Below are positions 16,322-25,091 of a DNA stretch of 64,000 bases, piece after piece. Source of the DNA: Asaia sp003994335 (GTDB lineage Bacteria > Pseudomonadota > Alphaproteobacteria > Acetobacterales > Acetobacteraceae); NCBI RefSeq assembly GCF_037151175.1, contig NZ_JBBCOR010000001.1, positions 62,001 through 126,000 of the forward strand. The letters run 5' to 3'. The position numbers and the translations under genes were made by a program. Under the pieces are notes generated by a model. The model made no database searches. It saw only the letters and a program-made list of their open reading frames with translations, and was not told where the DNA came from. Position 1 is the first letter of the stretch. Each line of letters begins with the position of its first letter.

Positions 16322-19300
16322 ATGGTTGCTGTGGTTTCGAGCGGGGTCACGTCAAACGTGGTCGGTACCGTTCTTGAAGATGTTCTGGTTCTGGGCACGG
16401 TACGCGTGACGAGTGCCGGAACCATTGCTGGCGGTGAGGTGACATCGCGCGGATATATTGCGCTTTCTTCGGGCATTGCCTCCGATTTGACTTTGTCGCG
16501 TCTCGGTCAGCTCGATGTGGCTATCTCAGGGGGCGCCAGTATAGCGCAAAACAATACTGTCCTCTCAGGCGGTATCATCACGGTCTGGAAGAATGGATCG
16601 TCAGTCTCCAACGTCATCTCCTCCGGAGGGAGCCTTTATCTGGGCAGACGTGGGTCAACCATCCAGGGTGGGGTTTCGCTGGATGATACCGTACGGGCCG
16701 GCGGGACGATGTCCGTTGCGAATCAGGGGAGCGCCACACGCACCAATATCAGCGCGGGCGGCAAGGTTATTGTCGATTATCAGGGGGTCAGCACCAGCGC
16801 TGCCATTTTACAGGGCGGAACCGCGCTCGTTTCTTCCGGGGGAACAGCATATGACACGCTTGTTCGCTCCGGTGGAATTTTGTCCAATTACGGCGTCATC
16901 TCCGCGGGCAACGATACGCTGCGGGGAATCACGAGCGGCACGCAGGTTTTCGCGGGCGGAACCGCGATTATCGGCAGTGGCGGCATAGGCTATAATGAGG
17001 TCGCAGAGGACGGCGGCTCTATCATCGTCGGCGCTTACGGCTCTGCCTTTGTCTCAGGCATCGAAACCGGCAATTACCTCGTGACGTCCCAGGGCAGGGT
17101 CTGGGTTCAGGACCATGCCGTGTTCTCGAATGCGACCGTTCAGACCTATGGCGTCGTGACGGTGGCAGGAGAGGGCGCCGCCGTGATCGGGGCCGATGTG
17201 TCGGGGGTGTTCGGCACGATTGAGGTCAGTTCCGGAGGCGTGGTGAGCGACGCGCATCTCCGTGCCTCAGGTACGATCCTGGCCTCTGTGGGGGGGAGTT
17301 CGGTTTCCGCCGTCGTCTCCTCCGGGGGGCGCGTCTCTGCGGTATCAGGGGGTGTTTCCATCAACGATACCATGCTCAGCGGCGGTACGCTGACGGTACG
17401 CAATGGGGGCACCGGTGTCATGCCTGCCGTTTCTGCGGGTGGTCGTGCCATCGTCGATACATCGGGTGTCGTGACGAGCGCAGCGGTGCGCGATGGCGGG
17501 ACGGCCATCGTCGGCTCTGGCGGGACCATGCTGACGGCGGTGGTCAGCAATGGGGGTGTGCTGATCAATTCGGGTCGCGCGGGACTGTCGGCAGGCGCTG
17601 TCGACTCACGCGGCATTACCAGTGGGACGCTCGTGCTTTCGGGCGGGTCGGCTCTGATCAATAGCGGCGGCCTCAGCTATAACGATACCGCGGAGGATGG
17701 CGGTGTTGTCAGCGTCAATTCCAATGGATCGGCTTATATCTCCAATTTCGATGCGACCAATTATGCCGTGACATCGCAGGGACGCGTCTATGTGGGAGAA
17801 AACGCTTCCCTGACTGGTGTCGAGATCACCACATATGGTGTGGTCAATGCCTCCGGGGCCAATGCCGTTGTTTCCGACGCGCATGTGACCGGGGTGTTTG
17901 GTATGATCTCGGCCCAGGCGGGTGCTGTTGTGAGCCAGGCCGAAATCGGCAATAGCGGGTCGGTACTGCTTGATAGCGGGGGAACGTCTATCTCGAGCGT
18001 GATCACCTCGGGCGGGACGATCTGGGCCGGACGACGCAACACATCCGTTGCCAGCGGCTTGTCCCTCAATGACACAGTGATGAGCGGCGGGCGTCTGATC
18101 GTTGAGAATTATGGCTCTGCGTTCAAGCCGATTATTGCGAATGGCGGCGTGCTCTCCGCGACCACGACGGGTGTAGTGACCAGCGCTCTCGTTCAGGGCG
18201 GTGGCCTCATGTATGTGGGGAGCTCCAACAACACCTCTGATCCCGCGCATAGTTTCAATACCTACATCGCGAGTGGCGGTACGGAGATCATCGGTGTCGG
18301 CGCCGTGGAAAACGGCGCGACGATCGGAAGCGGCGGCACCGTCGTCATCAATGATGCCGGGGGGCTCGTCAGCGGGCGTCTCGAGGAACACGGCACCATC
18401 GATTTCAACTATCTGAGCGGTACCATCACCTCGGCCAATCTGACATCGGATGGTCTGCTGACTGTGCGCGCCAGCAATGGGCGCACCGCGAGTATCCAGC
18501 TGGCCGGCACTTATACGCATAACGAATTTGCGTTCACAGGAGACACGCTCACGCTCCTCTGCTTTCTGGCAGGGACTGCCATCAGGACGCCCCACGGCGA
18601 AAAATCGGTCGAGGATCTGCAGATCGGCGATCATGTCTGCGTCTGGGACTGGAAGAATGGCGTGGAGCGGACGAGCCGCCTGCGCTGGGTTGGCAGGCAA
18701 CGTGTCGAGATCGACCCCACGCTCTCCGATGATCAGGCGGGTTATCCTGTCTGTATCCGGGCAGATGCCGTGGCACCGGGTATTCCAGCGCGTGATCTGT
18801 ATGTGACGCCAGAGCATTGCCTGTTTTTCGATGGGGTGTTCATACCGGCGCGCATGCTCGTGAATGGCCGCAGTATCTATTACGACAAGACCAGGGCCGA
18901 TCACTTCGTCTATCACGTCGAGACGCAGGAGCACTCCGTGCTCTGGGCGGAAGCCATGCTGACAGAGAGCTATCTGGATACGGGAAACCGACGGAATTTC
19001 CATCAGCACGGTTCGGTTGTGCAGTTCGGCGCCGATCACGCCCATGACTGGGCACATGATGCGGCAGCTCCCCTCGATAGCACGCGGGCGCGGGTCGAGC
19101 CTGTCTACCAACGTCTCCTGGAGCGGGCCGGGGTGACCGCCGAGTCCCCTGAAACGACATTCGATACGGCCATGGAACTGGTGGCGACGGATGGGCGCGT
19201 ATTTCCGCCGCTGCGGATCAGCGGAGACAAGCATGTGTTCATGCTTGAGGGCGATGTGCGTCACCTGACGCTGCGCTCCAATGCCAGCCGCCCCTGCGAT

Positions 19301-19612
19301 GCTATCGGCCCGTTTGTGGATGATCGACGCAAATTGGGAGTTCTGGTCGGGCGGATTACCATTTTCAGCAACGCGCAGATGCGCGAGGTCGAGAAACATA
19401 TCACGAGCGAGACGCTGGAAGGCTGGCTCTGCCGCGATGGGCATCATTGCCGCTGGACGAACGGCGAAGCCCGTCTGCCGCTTACGCTTCATGCCGATGA
19501 AGGGCCGCATCTGATCGCGATAGAAATTGTTGCCGGGGGGCCGTATCTGATGGAGCAGCCTGAACGGGTGGCTCCGTATCTCAGTGAAGAGAAGATGCGG
19601 CTGCTGGTTTGA
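16322..19612 (+). CDS. Large strand-loop-strand repeat adhesin with C-terminal Hint domain
   Basis: A 1096-residue protein. Residues about 1-735 are AIDA/TibA-like strand-loop-strand repeats rich in Ser, Thr and Gly (SSGG, SGGTxxV). They form three larger modules with a period near 233 residues: SSVSNVISSGG at 93, SSVSAVVSSGG at 326 and SISSVITSGG at 559. A Hint domain begins at C747 (CFLAGT) with the TPEHC motif at 829-833. The C-terminal module contains RPCD at 990 and VDDRRKLGVLVG. There is no signal peptide and no C-terminal autotransporter barrel, unlike classical heptosylated adhesins. It lies 1.3 kb from the heptosyltransferase gene, which probably modifies the repeats. Function as a surface adhesin or aggregation factor is inferred. 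Confidence 0.9.
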   Translation: MVAVVSSGVTSNVVGTVLEDVLVLGTVRVTSAGTIAGGEVTSRGYIALSSGIASDLTLSRLGQLDVAISGGASIAQNNTVLSGGIITVWKNGSSVSNVISSGGSLYLGRRGSTIQGGVSLDDTVRAGGTMSVANQGSATRTNISAGGKVIVDYQGVSTSAAILQGGTALVSSGGTAYDTLVRSGGILSNYGVISAGNDTLRGITSGTQVFAGGTAIIGSGGIGYNEVAEDGGSIIVGAYGSAFVSGIETGNYLVTSQGRVWVQDHAVFSNATVQTYGVVTVAGEGAAVIGADVSGVFGTIEVSSGGVVSDAHLRASGTILASVGGSSVSAVVSSGGRVSAVSGGVSINDTMLSGGTLTVRNGGTGVMPAVSAGGRAIVDTSGVVTSAAVRDGGTAIVGSGGTMLTAVVSNGGVLINSGRAGLSAGAVDSRGITSGTLVLSGGSALINSGGLSYNDTAEDGGVVSVNSNGSAYISNFDATNYAVTSQGRVYVGENASLTGVEITTYGVVNASGANAVVSDAHVTGVFGMISAQAGAVVSQAEIGNSGSVLLDSGGTSISSVITSGGTIWAGRRNTSVASGLSLNDTVMSGGRLIVENYGSAFKPIIANGGVLSATTTGVVTSALVQGGGLMYVGSSNNTSDPAHSFNTYIASGGTEIIGVGAVENGATIGSGGTVVINDAGGLVSGRLEEHGTIDFNYLSGTITSANLTSDGLLTVRASNGRTASIQLAGTYTHNEFAFTGDTLTLLCFLAGTAIRTPHGEKSVEDLQIGDHVCVWDWKNGVERTSRLRWVGRQRVEIDPTLSDDQAGYPVCIRADAVAPGIPARDLYVTPEHCLFFDGVFIPARMLVNGRSIYYDKTRADHFVYHVETQEHSVLWAEAMLTESYLDTGNRRNFHQHGSVVQFGADHAHDWAHDAAAPLDSTRARVEPVYQRLLERAGVTAESPETTFDTAMELVATDGRVFPPLRISGDKHVFMLEGDVRHLTLRSNASRPCDAIGPFVDDRRKLGVLVGRITIFSNAQMREVEKHITSETLEGWLCRDGHHCRWTNGEARLPLTLHADEGPHLIAIEIVAGGPYLMEQPERVAPYLSEEKMRLLV

Positions 19613-19637
19613 TCGGTGGGTTGCGTTCAACCGGTAT

Positions 19638-20579
19638 TCAGGTCGAGGCCCCTTCGAGTGGGAGATACAGATCGACCACGGCGCGGGTCTCCGGCACCTG
19701 AGGATAAAAGGCGACACGCTGGCAGAAGAGGGGAAAGTCTCGCAGGCGCTCGCCACTTGTGGGCAACCAGTCGCGATAGAGGAAGAGGGCAGCATCCTCT
19801 ATCGTGTCTGCGCGTCCGACCAGGCGCAGCATGGCGCATCGCCCCGCGGGCAAAGTGCGGAGCGTCACGGCGTCTCCTTGCGCCGGAAGCGCGCGCAATA
19901 CCCCGGCCGCCAGCCCGATCCGCAGGGATTCGGGCGGGGTCTCAGCCGGGTCGTCGAAGAAAATAGTGTAGGTGGCAGCCCTGTCAGGGGACAGGCCATT
20001 GCGTTTCCTCCAGGAAATGAAGTGCTGGACCGTTTCGCTGACCCGCTCGGCAGGACCTTGATGCATCATCAGAGCGATGGGTGTGGCGGGAAAGAAGCGT
20101 ATGGTGACATCGCGAGGCTCGAAACGCCGACGCTGATACCGGTTCTCCGCAATCGTCAGCTCTGCCAGGGGCTTGCGCCATACGCGCCAGTCCTGCTGGC
20201 GACGGAAACGTGACGGTGTGATGCCGAAACAGCGTCTAAATGCCCGCGCGAACCCATCCGGAGTTTCGAACCCGCATTCGAGGGCAATGCGCGTAATGGG
20301 GTGCGTGCCATGGGCGAGGTGGAAAGCAGCGTGCTTGAGCCGCGTCAGCTGGGTAAAGCGATGCAGGCTCATCCCGAACAGCGTGCGAAAGCGCCGATGA
20401 AAATGACTGGGCGACAAAGCCGCGATACGACTCAGCGTGGCTAGATCGAGCCGCTCGCCGGGAAAACTACTGATATGGTCTCTGGCGCGTTTGAAACGCG
20501 CCTCAGTCATGTGGCGATGTCGTGTCACCCGCGATTCCTTCGGCTCAGGTGTTCTCGTCGGGCCCCCGTCGCCACTCAT
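19638..20579 (-). CDS. AraC-family regulator with C-terminal GyrI-like ligand domain
   Basis: A 313-residue regulator of the Rob/SoxS-like type. The N-terminal AraC double helix-turn-helix reads LDLATLSRIAALSPSHFHRRFRTLFGMSLHRF and later ITRIALECGFETPDGFARAFRRCFGITPSRFRR. Residues about 155-310 form a GyrI-like (AraC effector-binding) domain that may bind small hydrophobic ligands. Target genes are not evident. ATG 20579 gives the longest form; ATG 20510 (MTEARFKRARDH) would start right before the DNA-binding domain and is a good alternative. It converges on the adhesin gene, 26 bp away. Confidence 0.88.
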   Translation of the reverse strand: MSGDGGPTRTPEPKESRVTRHRHMTEARFKRARDHISSFPGERLDLATLSRIAALSPSHFHRRFRTLFGMSLHRFTQLTRLKHAAFHLAHGTHPITRIALECGFETPDGFARAFRRCFGITPSRFRRQQDWRVWRKPLAELTIAENRYQRRRFEPRDVTIRFFPATPIALMMHQGPAERVSETVQHFISWRKRNGLSPDRAATYTIFFDDPAETPPESLRIGLAAGVLRALPAQGDAVTLRTLPAGRCAMLRLVGRADTIEDAALFLYRDWLPTSGERLRDFPLFCQRVAFYPQVPETRAVVDLYLPLEGAST

Positions 20580-20792
20580 TCTGACGTGAAAACCCGCTAC
20601 CCTCCCACCCTACCGGCACTGAAGCCCTCTGCCCGACCGATCTTGCGCTTTTTGAAAGCTGTAGTAGAGGCCAGAATCGGGATAGGGGGCGTGTAACGAG
20701 GACAAGGCCCGAAGGGAGGGGAAGCCCGGGTCGCGTACAGCCCGTGTGGGTATTTTTCCGCACCTCTGGCTGGAGGCCTGAATCGCGGGGGG

Positions 20793-21641
20793 TCAGGCGG
20801 TTTGCAAGGCCGCCAGCCTGATTTTGACATCGCGCCACAGCGCTTCCTGTGCGGCGAGATCGAGATCGGCAAGAGTGCTGCCCGTCTCTGCAAGAACGGC
20901 TTCCATAGTCTCGATCCGCCGGGTGAATTTCGCGTTGCCGTGCCGCAGGCAGGCTTCAGGATCGAGGCCAAGCTTGCGCGCCAGGGAGGCAACGGTGAAA
21001 AGTACGTCACCGACCTCATCCTCGAGCCGTGTCTTGTCACCGCCGGGAAGTTCGGCACGCACCTCGTCGAGTTCCTCTGCAATTTTCGCCAGAACCTGCT
21101 CGGGCGTGTCCCAGTCGAACCCGACACGGGCTGCGCGCTTGCCGAGTTTCTCGGCCCGGATCAGGGCGGGCAGTGCAGGAGCGATCCCTGCCAGAATGCC
21201 GTGTTCGGCTTTCGCCGCGCGCTCGGCCTGTTTGCTGCGCTCCCACAGATCTGCATCGCGCTGCGCGTCACCGAAGACGTGGGGGTGACGGCGGATCATC
21301 TTGTCGCCGATCAGGCGGGCAACCTCGCCGAAATCGAAGCGCCCGGCCTCTTCCGCGATACGGGCCTGATAGACGACCTGAAGCAACAGATCCCCCAGTT
21401 CGTCAGGAAGCGACACCCAGTCCTTGCGCGCGATTGCGTCCATGACCTCATAGGCCTCTTCGATAGCGAAAGGGGCGATGGTTTCATGGGTCTGCACGCG
21501 GTCCCAGGCGCAGCCCGTTTGCGGGTCACGCAGGCGGGTCATGATCGCGATCAGGCGTTCAAGCTGCTTCGCCGCATGATGCGCCGTTTCCGAGCCGACC
21601 GATCGGGGGCCGATCGCAGCATGATCGGCAGGGTCAGTCAT
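20793..21641 (-). CDS. mazG: Nucleoside triphosphate pyrophosphohydrolase MazG
   Basis: A 282-residue enzyme that hydrolyses (d)NTPs to NMP and pyrophosphate, acting as house-cleaning and possibly lowering ppGpp-related stress. It has two tandem MazG domains: the first with WDRVQTHETIAPFAIEEAYEV and LPDELGDLLLQV, the second with IAEELDEVRAEL and LEDEVGDVLFTV. Both carry the ExxE/ExxD magnesium-binding pattern. ATG 21641 (MTDPADHAA) is preferred; in-frame extension up to 21779 adds unconserved sequence. Neighbours do not form an obvious pathway. Confidence 0.93.
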   Translation of the reverse strand: MTDPADHAAIGPRSVGSETAHHAAKQLERLIAIMTRLRDPQTGCAWDRVQTHETIAPFAIEEAYEVMDAIARKDWVSLPDELGDLLLQVVYQARIAEEAGRFDFGEVARLIGDKMIRRHPHVFGDAQRDADLWERSKQAERAAKAEHGILAGIAPALPALIRAEKLGKRAARVGFDWDTPEQVLAKIAEELDEVRAELPGGDKTRLEDEVGDVLFTVASLARKLGLDPEACLRHGNAKFTRRIETMEAVLAETGSTLADLDLAAQEALWRDVKIRLAALQTA

Positions 21642-21714
21642 GGGCGGAATGGAAGAGGTCAAGGCGTGCTCCGGTCCGATGATCAGGCGTTGCGGAGTAT
21701 AGGCAGCGCTGCGC

Positions 21715-22551
21715 TCAGTTTCCATCGTCGCGGGTGCGGGGTTTCTGAAACCCGAGAACGACCTGATCCGTCTGGCCACGGATCGACTTGTCGAAAACCG
21801 GCAGGGTATGGGTATCCTGAGAGTTGCGCAGAATCGGGCTGTTGATCACGAGCGTGAATCCGGCGGCCTCAACCTGCTGGATGATCAGGGCGGGATCGAT
21901 GCGATGCAGGCTGGTCGGGGCAATTGTGCCGCTCCCCGCCTGGGCGACATGGTCGATGACCATATAGTAGCCACCCGGTTTGAGTGCCTGGAAAATGGCG
22001 CGGTCCATGCGTTGCGCGGTTTCTGGTCCCATGGCGCCATAGACGTCGTGATAATTCTGCGCGGTCCAGACCAGATCCAGCGGCTGCGAGACATGGAAGT
22101 CGACTACGGGCGTGATGACCACCGAAACATTCGAGAAATCCGGGCTTGCTGCGATGGCCTGCGCTGTCTGGGGCAGTTGCGGGTGACGTGCGGCCATCTC
22201 GGCGGGGATCACGGCATAGACATGGCCGGCGCTACCCAGTTTCAGGCTCAAAAGCCGTGTGAAATAACCGCTTCCAGGCATGAGATCAGCCACCCTGGCG
22301 TCTTTCGGCAGTGGGATGAGCGCGAGAAGATCGAGCGGCTTGCGCAGCGCATCCCGGGCCTGGTCGCCAACCGGGCGGGCAGGCGATGCCAGAAGCGCCG
22401 GGCCGGAGAGGGCAGGCCGAACCGCCGTCTGGGTCGTGGGTGCCTGGGGTGCTCCCGGCTGGGTCGCTCCTGGCTGGGCCGCCACGGCTCGATGGCCTTG
22501 CAGGGCTGCAAACCCGGTCAGGAGGAGGGCAAGGGAGACGCTTGGCTTCAT
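21715..22551 (-). CDS. Exported class I methyltransferase-like protein
   Basis: A 278-residue protein with a signal peptide (MKPSVSLALLLTGFAALQG, cleavage near VAA) and a Pro/Gln/Ala/Thr-rich linker. A SAM-dependent methyltransferase fold follows with VADLMPGSGYFTRLLSLKLG, MVIDHVAQ and a RIDPALIIQQVEAAGF segment. Periplasmic class I methyltransferase-like proteins of this type (COG4798) occur in Proteobacteria, but their substrate is unknown, and SAM supply in the periplasm is an open question. ATG 22551 is chosen with CAGGA upstream. It is 38 bp downstream of the permease gene and in the same direction, so co-transcription is possible. Confidence 0.8.
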   Translation of the reverse strand: MKPSVSLALLLTGFAALQGHRAVAAQPGATQPGAPQAPTTQTAVRPALSGPALLASPARPVGDQARDALRKPLDLLALIPLPKDARVADLMPGSGYFTRLLSLKLGSAGHVYAVIPAEMAARHPQLPQTAQAIAASPDFSNVSVVITPVVDFHVSQPLDLVWTAQNYHDVYGAMGPETAQRMDRAIFQALKPGGYYMVIDHVAQAGSGTIAPTSLHRIDPALIIQQVEAAGFTLVINSPILRNSQDTHTLPVFDKSIRGQTDQVVLGFQKPRTRDDGN

Positions 22552-22589
22552 ACCGATCATCCTGACAGGAGTTGGAAGAAAACTCTGGC

Positions 22590-23966
22590 TTATCTGTTCC
22601 TGCGGCACAAGAGATACAGCCCCATGATCAGGCCCACGCTGACGAGGCTCGCCAGGATGGTCTGGCGCTGGGAAGACTGCACGAGCATTGCGAGCACGAC
22701 CAGACCGATCGCGCCGATGGCGCCGATATTCAGTGCCGTGCCGAAAGGCAGGGTGAAAGCTCTGTTTTGAGGGTCCTGCAGGCGGATGATCCTGTGGGAC
22801 GAGACGATCAATCCGTAGATCAGCAGCATGACCGCTCCTGTCGCACCGAGCAGGAAGGCGAAGATCAGCTTGGGCGAGAGGATCGAGCAGAAGGCCACGA
22901 CCAGTCCGATCGCGCTGGAGAAGGTGACGGCGCGTTGCGGCACCTGGGTGCGTGACAGAGCGGCAAACCAGCGCGGCGCATCCTTGAGTTCGGCGAGGCC
23001 GCGTAGGGTGCGCGAGGTGATGTAGATGCTGGAATTGAGGCAGGACAGGATGGCCGTGAACACAACGACCTGCATCAGCGTCGCTGCTCCGGGCACGCCA
23101 ATATGGCGCATCACGGTCACGAAGGGCGAGTAGCCCGGCTCGATGGCGGTCCAGGGTACGAGCGTGAGGATCAGAATGACCGACAGCACATAGAAGAGCG
23201 TGACGCGGATACCGATCGTACGGGTCACACGCGCCAGATTTTCCTCGGCATTTTCCGATTCGGCCGCGGCGACAGTCGCTGATTCAGAGCCGATCATCGA
23301 GAAAAGCACGGTTGGGACCGTTGCCAGAATTGCACCCCAGCCATGCGGAAAAAAGCCGTCATGGCTGAAGACGTTATGCGCGATCCGGGGGTGCGGGCCG
23401 ATGAAATGGCTCAGGCTGAGCAGGCCAAGGGCGCAGAATGCGATGATGGTGGCGACCTTGATGAGGGAAAGCCAGAATTCGCATTCGCCGAAAACACGCA
23501 CCGAAACGAGATTGATCAGATTGACCGCCACGATCAGTGCCGGGGCCAGAACCCAGACGGGTAAACCGACCCAGTCCTGCATTGCGATGGCGCCACCAAT
23601 AGCCTCGGCGCCGATGGTGACGACCCAGAAAAGCCAGTAAAGCCAGCCCGAAAGGAACCCCGCCCAGGGGCCATGCGCTGTCCGGATGCAGTCGATGAAG
23701 GTGCCGATGCCCGGTCGGGCAAGCAGCATTTCGCCCAACATGCGAATGACAATGACGACGAGAAGTCCGGTGCCGATATAGGTCAGAAGAATTGCCGGGC
23801 CCGCTGCGGCGATCGCGGCAGAACTGCCTATGAACAGACCGGCACCAATGACACCGCCAAGGGCGATCATGGCAATATGCCGGTCCTTGAGCTTGCCGCC
23901 ATGGAGCAGCGGGGGCTCGCCTTCAAGGGAAAAAACCTGTTCTGAGTGTCGATCTTTATCCATCAT
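22590..23966 (-). CDS. Amino-acid permease of the APC superfamily (AAT family)
   Basis: A 458-residue inner-membrane transporter with about 12 membrane helices. The N-terminal signature is HIAMIALGGVIGAGLFIGSS; later come SGWLYWLFWVVTIGAEA and the conserved SMIGSESATVAAAESENAEENL. It resembles GabP, AnsP and AroP proteins that import amino acids by proton symport; the substrate cannot be chosen. Start ATG 23966. It is divergent from argC, with a 67-bp shared gap. Confidence 0.9.
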   Translation of the reverse strand: MMDKDRHSEQVFSLEGEPPLLHGGKLKDRHIAMIALGGVIGAGLFIGSSAAIAAAGPAILLTYIGTGLLVVIVIRMLGEMLLARPGIGTFIDCIRTAHGPWAGFLSGWLYWLFWVVTIGAEAIGGAIAMQDWVGLPVWVLAPALIVAVNLINLVSVRVFGECEFWLSLIKVATIIAFCALGLLSLSHFIGPHPRIAHNVFSHDGFFPHGWGAILATVPTVLFSMIGSESATVAAAESENAEENLARVTRTIGIRVTLFYVLSVILILTLVPWTAIEPGYSPFVTVMRHIGVPGAATLMQVVVFTAILSCLNSSIYITSRTLRGLAELKDAPRWFAALSRTQVPQRAVTFSSAIGLVVAFCSILSPKLIFAFLLGATGAVMLLIYGLIVSSHRIIRLQDPQNRAFTLPFGTALNIGAIGAIGLVVLAMLVQSSQRQTILASLVSVGLIMGLYLLCRRNR

Positions 23967-24033
23967 GCATTGGACAAAGCCATGTAAATGCTTACTTCGT
24001 CCAGACAGAATATTTTAGTGAAGGAATGAATTG

Positions 24034-24933
24034 ATGACACGGGTGTTCATAGACGGCGAAGCAGGAACGACGGGTTTGGGCATCCGTGAACGCCTGCGCG
24101 CCCTCCCCGTCGAGATTCTATCCATCGACCCGGCTCGTCGGAAAGAACCTGAGGCTCGCCTCGATTTGATGAAGCAGGCGGATCTGGTGGTGCTGTGTCT
24201 GCCCGATGACGCAGCGAGAGAGACTGTTTCCCTGGCCGCGGGACTCGACCATCTGCGGTTGCTCGACGCCAGCACGGCGCATCGCGTGGCTGACGACTGG
24301 GAGTACGGCTTCCCCGAGCTCGATTCAGCCCAGAGCGAGCGTATCAGAACGGCGCGCTTCGTTTCCAACCCGGGCTGCTATCCAACCGGGGCCATCGCCC
24401 TCCTGCGCCCGCTGATCGATGCCGGACTGCTTGCAGCCGATCATGCGGTCACGATCAATGCCGTCAGCGGCTATAGCGGCGGGGGGCGCAGCGAAATCGA
24501 GGCCCACGAGCAGGCGGGTGGCCCTGCCTTTGAGCTTTATGGTCTTGGTCTCGAGCACAAGCACGTCCCCGAGATCATGCATTATACCGGCCTGACCAGA
24601 CGTCCTATCTTCGTGCCATCCATCGGGCATTTCGCCCAGGGCATGATTGTTTCCATACCGCTGCATCTGGATGATCTGCCTGGGACCATAAGTGTGGCTG
24701 ATATCGAATCCTGCCTTGCAGCGCATTATCAGGAATCGTCTTCCGTAAGGATGGCGTCTGCCGATCTGCCCCGTCTGGACGCGGCCGGGCTTGCCGGTCG
24801 AGACGATATGGAGTTGCGGGTGCACGGTAATGAAGCCCGGCGCCACGTGCTCTTGACGGCGCGTCTGGATAATCTCGGCAAGGGGGCATCGGGCGCTGCG
24901 CTGCAGAACATCCGCCTCATGTGCGGCGTCTAG
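24034..24933 (+). CDS. argC: N-acetyl-gamma-glutamyl-phosphate reductase (type 2 ArgC)
   Basis: Third step of arginine biosynthesis: NADPH-dependent reduction of N-acetylglutamyl phosphate to the semialdehyde. The 299-residue size fits the shorter type 2 form. The N-terminal nucleotide-binding segment is VFIDGEAGTTGLGI, and the catalytic cysteine lies in FVSNPGCYPTGAI near residue 113. Also visible are AVSGYSGGGRSEIE and HVPEIMHYTGL. ATG 24034 has GAAGGA 9 bases upstream; the TTG one codon earlier is not preferred. Confidence 0.95.
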   Translation: MTRVFIDGEAGTTGLGIRERLRALPVEILSIDPARRKEPEARLDLMKQADLVVLCLPDDAARETVSLAAGLDHLRLLDASTAHRVADDWEYGFPELDSAQSERIRTARFVSNPGCYPTGAIALLRPLIDAGLLAADHAVTINAVSGYSGGGRSEIEAHEQAGGPAFELYGLGLEHKHVPEIMHYTGLTRRPIFVPSIGHFAQGMIVSIPLHLDDLPGTISVADIESCLAAHYQESSSVRMASADLPRLDAAGLAGRDDMELRVHGNEARRHVLLTARLDNLGKGASGAALQNIRLMCGV

Positions 24934-25091
24934 AGCCGGGAAAGCGGCAACGGGTGCCGGAACGGAGGGCATTCTTAGCGTTTGATCATTCTTTGGTTGC
25001 TAACCTTCATGATGCCATCCCTTGTGTCGGCTGCGGCACCGACGGGGAAAAGGGGCGCGGCGTCATAGAAAGGAAGGAGCGAGAGCGTATC

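Noticed and set aside
16322..16420. Signal peptide on the repeat adhesins
   Set aside because: Both adhesins begin with polar or mildly hydrophobic repeat-like sequence without a basic N-terminus and a hydrophobic core, so Sec export is not predicted.
17606..19795. A 729-codon open frame antisense to the first repeat adhesin
   Set aside because: The sense frame contains repeats and a Hint domain; the antisense product is biased in composition and has no recognisable motif or ribosome-binding site.
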